A stretch of DNA of 10,132 nucleotides, taken from an uncultured Helicobacter sp. GTDB lineage: Bacteria > Campylobacterota > Campylobacteria > Campylobacterales > Helicobacteraceae. The stretch covers positions 1 to 10,132 of the forward strand of contig CALVAF010000188.1 in the NCBI GenBank assembly GCA_944325475.1. Reading direction: 5' to 3'. The notes beneath the pieces are model-generated. The model made no database searches. It saw only the letters and a list, made by a program, of their open reading frames with translations, and was not told the DNA's origin. How positions within the stretch are numbered: the first letter of the stretch is position 1; the number at the start of each line of letters is the position of its first letter. Positions 1 to 5,201 of this stretch are shown here, in pieces. Position numbers and translations under genes: made by a program.

Positions 1-2
1 GG

Positions 3-113
3 GTAAGCGATAAAAATATCATAGATTTAAAAAATAGTGGTGTGGATATTGTCGTAGCTGGAAGCTATATTTTTAGTGGGGATTACAAAGAGAGAATTGA
101 TTCTTTAAGATAA
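3..113 (+). CDS. rpe: Ribulose-phosphate 3-epimerase, C-terminal end (partial)
   Basis: This is the final 36 codons of a gene entering from the left edge, ending in TAA. The translation contains GVDIVVAGSYIFSGDYKERI followed by DSLR. It matches the C-terminus of ribulose-5-phosphate epimerases, where a strand ending in VAGSxxF closes the phosphate-binding part of the TIM barrel and a last helix (DYKxxIxxLR) ends the protein. The enzyme interconverts D-ribulose 5-phosphate and D-xylulose 5-phosphate in the cytosolic pentose phosphate pathway. Only the tail is visible, so the catalytic residues cannot be checked. It is convergent with the minus-strand methionine transporter genes. Identification rests on the short VAGS motif and the position of the stop. 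Confidence 0.75.
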   Translation, partial: VSDKNIIDLKNSGVDIVVAGSYIFSGDYKERIDSLR

Positions 114-174
114 AATCCCAATTAAAAATCGTCTTTAAAAAAGCATTTTGCCAAAGACATTCCCCAAAAACTAA

Positions 175-317
175 GAAGGAATTATAAAAGCTAGTGGAAC
201 CCATTTGCATTTAACAGAGGTTAAAATTTTTCAAGAAAAATATGGAATAGATACCCAATAAATTTACAGGGAGTTATCCCCGCATTTTAAGTTATTTGCT
301 ATTTAATAAAGCCCCCA
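175..317 (+). pseudogene. Possible frameshifted gene remnant between rpe and metQ
   Basis: Two plus-strand stretches in different frames look protein-like and could join by one frameshift near 250. The first (175-261) includes HLHLTEVKIFQEKYGI. The second (251 onward) includes KFTGSYPRILSYLLFNKAP and runs into the end of metQ on the other strand. Neither has a start codon with a Shine-Dalgarno site, and the first is preceded in frame by stops at 136 and 172. I do not recognise the family. It may be chance reading of AT-rich intergenic DNA; the mixed, non-repetitive composition is the only reason to list it. Confidence 0.2.
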
Positions 318-1124
318 TTAAAAGCTTGGTAGAATTGCACCTTTGTAATGATTTAAGATAAAATCCTTAATCTCTTGACTTTGGAGTGCTTGAACTAACT
401 TTTGGATTCTAGGATCATTTTCATTTCCCTCTTTAACCACCACAATATTTGCAAAAGGAGAATCTTTTGATTCTAAAGCAATTGCGTCATTAAGCGGATT
501 TAATCCAGCTAGAAGCGCAAAGTTTGTGTTAATCACAGAAATACTAACATCACTTAAAGCTCTAGCAAGCTGGGGTGCATCCATTTCTTTGAAATTTAGC
601 TTTTTAGGATTTTCGATAATGTCTTGCACTGAGACAAGTTCCACACCCTCTTTAAGCTTAATAAGCCCATTAGCCTCTAGGATTCTTAATGCCCTAGCAC
701 CATTTGAAGGATCATTAGGCAAAGAAACCAAATCGCCCTCTTTTAGCTCATCAAGGCTTTTAATTTTGCTAGAATACACGCCCATTGGCTCTAAATGGAT
801 ATTTGCAATACTCACTAGCTTAGTCCCTCGTTCCTTGTTAAATGAATCCAAATAAGGCTTGTGTTGGAAAAAATTCACATCTAAGGAACCATCATCAAGT
901 GACAGATTAGGCGTTACATAATCAGTAAATTCCTTAATCTCCAAAACTATTCCTTCTTTTTGCAGCATGGGTGCGACTTCTTGCAAAATCACCGCATGTG
1001 GCTCTGGAGTAGCCCCAATGATGATTTTTGCCTCTGATACCTGTGAAGTTTCTTTAGAATCGCCACAACCACTAAAGGCTAAAATCGCCACTAGTCCACA
1101 TAAACTCAAAACTTTTTTGAACAT
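318..1124 (-). CDS. metQ: MetQ, methionine-binding lipoprotein of the MetNIQ ABC importer
   Basis: This 268-residue protein belongs to the NlpA/MetQ family and captures D/L-methionine for import. It begins with a lipoprotein signal: basic MFKK, a hydrophobic core, then the lipobox FSGC, with Cys20 the expected lipidated residue. A family opening motif (IIIGATPEPHAVIL, about 34-47) follows, then DVNFFQHKPYL (82-92) and VINTNFALLAGLNP (197-210), regions that line the ligand pocket in this family. The length is normal (about 265-275). The ATG has an AAGGAAG Shine-Dalgarno just upstream. It is the last gene of the metN-metI-metQ run, 22 bp after metI. Presence next to MetN with a NIL domain favours methionine over other NlpA ligands; the exact substrate is inferred. 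No convincing terminator hairpin follows it. Confidence 0.93.
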   Translation of the reverse strand: MFKKVLSLCGLVAILAFSGCGDSKETSQVSEAKIIIGATPEPHAVILQEVAPMLQKEGIVLEIKEFTDYVTPNLSLDDGSLDVNFFQHKPYLDSFNKERGTKLVSIANIHLEPMGVYSSKIKSLDELKEGDLVSLPNDPSNGARALRILEANGLIKLKEGVELVSVQDIIENPKKLNFKEMDAPQLARALSDVSISVINTNFALLAGLNPLNDAIALESKDSPFANIVVVKEGNENDPRIQKLVQALQSQEIKDFILNHYKGAILPSF

Positions 1125-1146
1125 TTTACTTCCTTATCATTTTAGA

Positions 1147-1797
1147 TTAATGTTTTAATTTCTTATACAGAAAATCCCCAAAATTTTGAATCACCTGCAC
1201 AAGCACAATTAAAATCACAACGGTGTATAACATAATATCGCTTTGAAATCTATAATATCCGTATTTTATTGCAATATCTCCAAGCCCTCCACCTCCAATA
1301 GCACCCGCCATTGCACTAAATCCAATCACCAAAATCAAAGCCAGTGTGATTCCAGAGACAATACTTGGCAAAGCTTCAATTAACATGATTTTAAAAAAAA
1401 TTTGAAAATGACTTGCCCCAAAGCTTTGCGCAGCTTCTATCACACCTTTATCCACCTCTTTTAACGCCCCCTCAATAATCCGCACGATAAAGGGTGCTGC
1501 ACCAATGCTTAAAGGCACGATTGCCGCTGTTGCTCCGATACTTTTGCCTAAAATCCATTGTGTGAAAGGAAACAAAACCACCATTAAAATCAAAAAGGGG
1601 AAAGATCGCAGAGTGTTAGTAATGGTATCTAAGATTCGATAAACCACCACATTAGGTTTCAAGCCGCTGGGGCTACACAGCACTAGCAAAACCGCTGGAA
1701 TCACTGCTAAAGCCGTCGCAATTGTCGTAGCTACTACGCTCATATACAAAGTATCCAAAGTCGCCTCAAAAAGCAATTTAACCAATTTCATATCCAT
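1147..1797 (-). CDS. metI: MetI, permease subunit of the methionine ABC importer
   Basis: This is a 216-residue inner-membrane permease with about five hydrophobic segments (roughly 18-40, 64-84, 88-108, 146-166, 187-203). The family EAA loop, which docks onto the ATPase, is visible as EAAQSFGASHFQIFFKIML at 121-139. The AGAIGGGGLGDIAIKYGYYR stretch (164-183) is typical of MetI. The first ATG (1797) has AAGGCG upstream; a second ATG two codons later is a possible alternative. It sits between metN (14 bp gap) and metQ (22 bp gap), the usual MetNIQ order. Two copies would pair with two MetN subunits. Function is confident from family and context. Confidence 0.93.
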   Translation of the reverse strand: MDMKLVKLLFEATLDTLYMSVVATTIATALAVIPAVLLVLCSPSGLKPNVVVYRILDTITNTLRSFPFLILMVVLFPFTQWILGKSIGATAAIVPLSIGAAPFIVRIIEGALKEVDKGVIEAAQSFGASHFQIFFKIMLIEALPSIVSGITLALILVIGFSAMAGAIGGGGLGDIAIKYGYYRFQSDIMLYTVVILIVLVQVIQNFGDFLYKKLKH

Positions 1798-1811
1798 TTT
1801 TTCGCCTTATT

Positions 1812-2771
1812 TTATTCCACAATTTCCCAACGCGTCCCACTTTGCGTTAAAAACGCACAAACACTCCCCAAAAACTCTTTTTGAATGTTAATCACAAGCA
1901 CACCCAGTGCAATCCCACCAAAAGATTCCAAATTCCCCCACACGATATTAAAATCCACCTGTAACTCTCTTGCCATTTGCGTGATAATGGGGTTTTGTGA
2001 AACTTCTTTTGGGAAATAGATTCGGACATTAACGCCACCTTGAGGTAGAATCTCATTTTCCCCCAAAAACTCCCGCATTTTTTTATCCGGCTCCAAAAAC
2101 AACGATTCAATGTTGCCACTTCTAATAATCTCTCCATTTTCCATAAACGCCGCCTCTTGACAGATTTTTTTTACCACTTCCATTTCATGTGTGACAAGCA
2201 CGATTGTAACACCAATTTCCTCATTAATTTGCGATAAAAGCTCCAAAATAGAACCAGTTGTGGAAGGATCTAAAGCGCTGGTTGCCTCATCACTCAAAAG
2301 CAAATCTGGATTCATTACCAAAGCCCTTGCAATCGCCACTCTCTGCTTTTGCCCACCGCTTAGCTGATTTGGGTAAAACTTCATTTTCTCTTGCAATCCA
2401 ACAAGCTCTAAGAGCTTCAAAACACGCACCTTATCGATACTCTCCCCCCAACATTCTAAGGGCAAAATGATATTTTCATAGACATTTTTGCGCGCCATTA
2501 AAGAAAAGTTTTGAAAAATCATTCCAACTTTCTTTCTAAAATGCCTCAAACCCTTAGAATCTAGGCGATTAATTTCCACCTCACCAATCCTAATACTCCC
2601 ACGATTAATGGATTCTAACCCATTAAAAGTCCTAAGCAAAGTGCTTTTCCCTGCCCCACTATGCCCCACAAGCCCAAAAATCAAACCTTTTTTAATATCT
2701 AAATGAATATTTTTTAGCACCTCTAATTCGCCATAATTTTTATATAATTCTCTAACTTCTATAAAATTCAT
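1812..2771 (-). CDS. metN: MetN, ATPase subunit of the methionine ABC importer with NIL domain
   Basis: This 319-residue ABC ATPase powers methionine uptake. In order: Walker A GHSGAGKST (36-44), Q-loop glutamine near 87 (IFQNFS), signature LSGGQ (137-141), Walker B LLLSDEAT (157-164), D-loop SALD, and the switch histidine in VTHEM (His195). A C-terminal extension from about 245 matches the NIL domain in position and pattern. In E. coli MetN this domain binds methionine and shuts the transporter down when internal methionine is high, so feedback inhibition is likely here too. The ATG has a strong GGGAAGG Shine-Dalgarno directly upstream. Only 49 bp separate it from the preceding aldolase-like gene, so it could be read from that operon or from its own promoter in the gap. 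Confidence 0.95.
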   Translation of the reverse strand: MNFIEVRELYKNYGELEVLKNIHLDIKKGLIFGLVGHSGAGKSTLLRTFNGLESINRGSIRIGEVEINRLDSKGLRHFRKKVGMIFQNFSLMARKNVYENIILPLECWGESIDKVRVLKLLELVGLQEKMKFYPNQLSGGQKQRVAIARALVMNPDLLLSDEATSALDPSTTGSILELLSQINEEIGVTIVLVTHEMEVVKKICQEAAFMENGEIIRSGNIESLFLEPDKKMREFLGENEILPQGGVNVRIYFPKEVSQNPIITQMARELQVDFNIVWGNLESFGGIALGVLVINIQKEFLGSVCAFLTQSGTRWEIVE

Positions 2772-2799
2772 TCCTTCCCTTAAATCACTATATTACGAA

Positions 2800-2808
2800 A
2801 TTCTACCA
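2800..2808 (-). promoter_or_regulatory. Candidate extended -10 element upstream of metN
   Basis: On the minus strand the 49-bp gap before metN contains TGG-TAGAAT, an extended -10-like sequence (TGn next to TANAAT). It would start transcription about 20-25 bases before the metN ATG. There is no clear -35, as is usual for Campylobacterota housekeeping promoters. The gap shows no SAM or other methionine riboswitch; it is too short for one. An alternative -10 (TAATAT) lies a few bases downstream. The call rests on a short motif only. Confidence 0.28.
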
Positions 2809-2820
2809 AGAACTTCCACA

Positions 2821-3423
2821 TTAAAAATCAAATAATTCATGAGAGGGCTTACTCCCCTCTAAAATGCTATGAAAATGCAACACTTTACAAGAATTTTCCA
2901 AAATCGCCATGAGCTTTGAGAGATACTGCAAATCACGGTGATACACATACACACCATAGCCCTTTATCACCATGATTTTTTTATCATTTTCTTTAAAATA
3001 ACGATTAATTTCCACATCCGCTCTTTCATACCAATTATTATAATCCTTAGGGTCATACACTTCTAAAGCCCCTAGAATTTTATCACCAAAATAATCTTTG
3101 GGGATAATTTTGTCATTAGAAAGCGTATAGGCTATCGTAAAAGGTGGCATTCCATAAGCAATGTATTTGGCATTAGGGATATTTTGATACAGCAAAGAAT
3201 GAATAAAGGCATCAATGCTTGCCTCCTTCCAACGATAATCTTGCTTGTGATAAAGCGTAATAAGCGATTCTTCGCCTAAATCATCAAAAATAGCATCCTT
3301 TTTATTAATCAAAAAATGCCCCTCTTCAAGCTTGGTTGAAATAGAGCCATGGAAGATTCCAAAGAAATTTTTACGAAACATCGCTAAAGAAATGGTTTTT
3401 AAATCCTCAAAGATTTTTTCCAC
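2821..3423 (-). CDS. Class II aldolase/adducin-fold protein, apparently without metal ligands
   Basis: This 200-residue cytosolic protein has the layout of class II (fuculose-phosphate type) aldolases. An N-terminal G-S loop (FHGSIST, 24-30) is followed by a helix (WKEASIDAFIHSLLYQ, 65-80), then IPNAKYIAYGMPPFTIAYTL (82-101) where active enzymes read ...A.xxxHxHxxH. A later VIKGYGVYVYHRDL (152-165) sits where the NHGVxxxG segment lies. The zinc histidines therefore appear replaced by Y-G-M-P-P-F and by K-G-Y, so sugar-phosphate aldolase activity is unlikely; a binding or structural role is inferred. The start is GTG, chosen for the strong GGGAGG site six bases upstream. It starts 11 bp after the M23 peptidase stop, implying coupled translation, and precedes metN by 49 bp. 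The fold call is from pattern recognition, not alignment. Confidence 0.65.
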   Translation of the reverse strand: MEKIFEDLKTISLAMFRKNFFGIFHGSISTKLEEGHFLINKKDAIFDDLGEESLITLYHKQDYRWKEASIDAFIHSLLYQNIPNAKYIAYGMPPFTIAYTLSNDKIIPKDYFGDKILGALEVYDPKDYNNWYERADVEINRYFKENDKKIMVIKGYGVYVYHRDLQYLSKLMAILENSCKVLHFHSILEGSKPSHELFDF

Positions 3424-3429
3424 TCTTAA

Positions 3430-3435
3430 CCTCCC
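3430..3435 (-). promoter_or_regulatory. Strong Shine-Dalgarno fixing the GTG start of the aldolase-like gene
   Basis: The minus strand reads GGGAGG, a six-base spacer TTAAGA, then GTG. The first G overlaps the TAG stop codon of the upstream peptidase gene. The match to the anti-SD and the spacing support GTG at 3423 as the true start and suggest that ribosomes finishing the peptidase can restart here. Confidence 0.7.
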
Positions 3436-4280
3436 TATTCCAAAATGGCGTTGATTCTAGCAATAAAATCAAGCGGATCTACTTGCACCCCTCGCACCAA
3501 AATCCCAAAATGCAAATGCGGTCCGCTCACTCTGCCGCTATTGCCACTTAGTGCAATTAGCTCCCCTCGCTCTACCCTATCGCTGACTTTAACTTTGATT
3601 TCACTACAATGATAATACATACTAAAAATCCCCTCGCCATGGTCAATCACCACAGATTTCCCCGCTAAGAATCGCTCCTTTGCAATCACAACCTTACCGC
3701 TATTGCTCGCATAAATTGGCGTTCCAATAGCCGCCCTAAAATCCGTCCCGCTATGATAACTTCTAATCTCCCCATTAAACACCCTAGCACTCCCATATTC
3801 GCTAGTAATCTTACTTTTTGTAGGGTGGATAAAGGGCTTATCCCACAAATGCCCCCTAGAGTAGATTCCATAGATTTTATTAGCTTCTTCCCTTTCTTCT
3901 TTGATTCTTTGCTGGTTTGCCTCATTTGGCTTTGCCTTGCTAGAATCCACATTAATTTGCTCAAAACGATAATCCCCCTTACTAATCCGTAAAATCTCGC
4001 CATCTTGGAGCCCAATACTCTGCTCTTTGGTATAATAAGGTATGGATAAAAGCAGAATCTCTTTATTCCTATTTTGTGGGTGGGGAATCCAAAAATACTT
4101 CCTTTGTCCTACACTCACGCCTTCATCTAAACTTGCGCTCAAACTCGCATTTGCGCTTTGAAGGCTTTGTGATTTGCGCACTAAAATTAGCGTCTTGCCG
4201 TTTTCCACCACCCATTCTTGCGTTATTTCTTGTGCTACCAAGCCCACTGCAAACCAAGCTAACAAAAAGATTTTTTTCAT
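3435..4280 (-). CDS. Secreted M23-family (LytM-type) peptidoglycan metallopeptidase
   Basis: This 281-residue protein is exported by a signal peptide (MKKIFLLAWFAVGLVA, then QE) and should act on peptidoglycan in the periplasm. The N-terminal part (20-125) is beta-rich and unlike known catalytic domains, followed by a charged stretch QQRIKEEREEANK (123-135). The C-terminal M23 domain (about 155-270) has the zinc set: His176 and Asp180 in YHSGTDF, the catalytic-type His224 in YYHCSE, and His255/His257 in GPHLHFG. All key residues are present, so it should be an active endopeptidase or carboxypeptidase that cuts stem peptides or crosslinks. Relatives in this phylum shape helical cells, but which one this equals is not clear. 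The open frame extends to a TTG at 4295; ATG at 4280 is preferred because it starts the signal peptide and has AGGA six bases upstream. First gene of the minus-strand run. Confidence 0.88.
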   Translation of the reverse strand: MKKIFLLAWFAVGLVAQEITQEWVVENGKTLILVRKSQSLQSANASLSASLDEGVSVGQRKYFWIPHPQNRNKEILLLSIPYYTKEQSIGLQDGEILRISKGDYRFEQINVDSSKAKPNEANQQRIKEEREEANKIYGIYSRGHLWDKPFIHPTKSKITSEYGSARVFNGEIRSYHSGTDFRAAIGTPIYASNSGKVVIAKERFLAGKSVVIDHGEGIFSMYYHCSEIKVKVSDRVERGELIALSGNSGRVSGPHLHFGILVRGVQVDPLDFIARINAILE

Positions 4281-4286
4281 CCAAAT

Positions 4287-4290
4287 TCCT
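4287..4290 (-). promoter_or_regulatory. Shine-Dalgarno that selects ATG 4280 for the M23 gene
   Basis: The minus strand reads AGGA, six bases, then ATG at 4280. The longer reading from TTG at 4295 would place MVGIW before the signal peptide and would translate through this site, so the ATG is the better start. Confidence 0.65.
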
Positions 4291-4532
4291 ACCAAAAATA
4301 GCGATTCCCTTGCAAACTAAATAAGCTCCAAAGCTTCATCAATTAAGGACACTAAAAAATTCCATTAAAATTATCAAAGTTTCACTTATAAAGCAATTTA
4401 ACACAGAAAAATCCCTTATTAAATCTGCCATTATTTTTGTTATTTCCTTGCATCACCCCACATTGACAAGCCCTATTTTTCAATAATTGAATTTTTATTT
4501 TTAAGAAAGTTTAGTTTATTTTATTAATTTAA

Positions 4533-4553
4533 CTTGACATTAATAGACTAAAG
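4533..4553. promoter_or_regulatory. HAIR-like HspR operator over the grpE-dnaK promoter
   Basis: The sequence reads CTTGACA, seven bases, ACTAAAG. The HAIR consensus bound by the MerR-like repressor HspR is CTTGAGT-N7-ACTCAAG; here 11 of 14 arm positions match with the exact spacing. It covers the -35 box and most of the spacer, so bound HspR would block RNA polymerase. HspR is known to repress chaperone operons in Helicobacter and Campylobacter. A weaker dyad CTTG-N7-CAAG lies at 4567-4581 near the predicted start. No hspR gene is in the window, so binding is inferred. Confidence 0.7.
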
Positions 4554-4562
4554 TTATATAAT
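4534..4562 (+). promoter_or_regulatory. Perfect-consensus sigma-70 promoter of grpE-dnaK
   Basis: TTGACA (4534-4539), a 17-bp spacer, then TATAAT (4557-4562). Both hexamers and the spacing match the consensus exactly, which is rare in Campylobacterota, where -35 boxes are usually poor. Transcription should start near 4569, giving a leader of about 70 bases to the grpE ATG. Such a strong core promoter makes sense if it is held down by a repressor, and the HAIR-like operator overlaps it. Confidence 0.85.
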
Positions 4563-4639
4563 TTTACTTGAAATTCACAAGAATAATTGCTAAAATTTCA
4601 TTTTAAAGTGGTTATTTTTGTATAAGGAGTGGAATTAGA

Positions 4640-5179
4640 ATGCAAGATGAAAATGAAAAAATAGATTCTTCACAAGAACAAACCCAAGAAGAAAATCAAG
4701 AATCACAAGAGCAAGATTCTAAAGAATCGCTTCAAAACAAAATTAAAGAACTAGAAGACCAATATTTGCGCACTTATGCAGATTTTGAAAACACCAAAAA
4801 GCGTTTGGTTAGAGAAAAAGACCAAGCATTAGAATATGCGTATGAAAAAATCGCAAAAGATTTATTGCCAAGTATTGACACTTTAGAAATTGCCCTAAAG
4901 ACTATTAAGGATTCTAAAGAAAGCAGTGAACAAGCTGAAATCTTAGGAAAAATAGAGGAGGGAATTGCATTAACATTGGATAATTTATTAAAAACACTTG
5001 CCAAACATGGGATTGAACCCATTGATACAAGCGGAGAATTTGACCCTAATTTTCACGATGCTATTATGCAAGTGCAAAGCGATTCGCACAATGTAGGGGA
5101 AATTGTCGCAGAAATGCAAAAGGGCTATAAATACAAAGAAAGAGTGCTAAGACCATCATTGGTTAGCATCGCAAAATAA
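4640..5179 (+). CDS. grpE: GrpE, nucleotide exchange factor for DnaK
   Basis: This 179-residue cytosolic protein releases ADP from DnaK. It opens with a low-complexity acidic, Gln/Glu-rich tail (1-30), followed by the long dimerising coiled coil (about 31-85) and a four-helix segment. The C-terminal beta domain carries the family signature FDPNFHDAIMQVQSD (134-148) and GYKYKERVLRPSLV (162-175), which contacts the DnaK nucleotide-binding domain. The length is normal for the family. AAGGAG lies ten bases before the ATG. It is the first gene after the HspR-type promoter and 22 bp ahead of dnaK. In H. pylori and C. jejuni, hrcA precedes grpE in this operon; here it does not. Confidence 0.96.
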   Translation: MQDENEKIDSSQEQTQEENQESQEQDSKESLQNKIKELEDQYLRTYADFENTKKRLVREKDQALEYAYEKIAKDLLPSIDTLEIALKTIKDSKESSEQAEILGKIEEGIALTLDNLLKTLAKHGIEPIDTSGEFDPNFHDAIMQVQSDSHNVGEIVAEMQKGYKYKERVLRPSLVSIAK

Positions 5180-5201
5180 ATTTAATAAAAAAGGATAAAT
5201 T

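Larger units (their letters stand above)
4281..4639. other. Divergent control region between the M23 gene and grpE
   Basis: This 359-bp, very AT-rich region has no convincing gene. Its right part holds the grpE promoter and HspR-like operator, listed separately. T-rich runs at about 4491-4530 upstream of the promoter resemble the periodic A/T tracts seen before Campylobacterota promoters. A perfect dyad TTCAAT-A-ATTGAA lies at 4479-4491 and a small inverted repeat AAGCT-CCAA-AGCTT at 4323-4336. Minus-strand -10-like words for the M23 gene are GATAAT (4370-4375) and TATAAG (4385-4390), both weak. A 30-codon minus-strand ORF (4339-4431) has its nearest AAGGA 13 bases from the ATG and is probably not a gene. 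I see no hrcA fragment and no CIRCE inverted repeat. Confidence 0.6.

Noticed and set aside
269..281. GGGA-GTTA-TCCC hairpin as terminator of the metNIQ run
   Set aside because: The stem has only four pairs and no U-tract follows on the minus strand.
2772..2820. SAM or methionine riboswitch ahead of metN
   Set aside because: The gap is only 49 bases and shows no riboswitch-like stems.
4339..4431. Minus-strand 30-codon hydrophobic ORF upstream of the M23 gene
   Set aside because: The nearest AAGGA is 13 bases from the ATG, too far, and a Leu/Phe/Ile-rich reading is expected by chance in AT-rich DNA. A second overlapping 23-codon frame is equally plausible.
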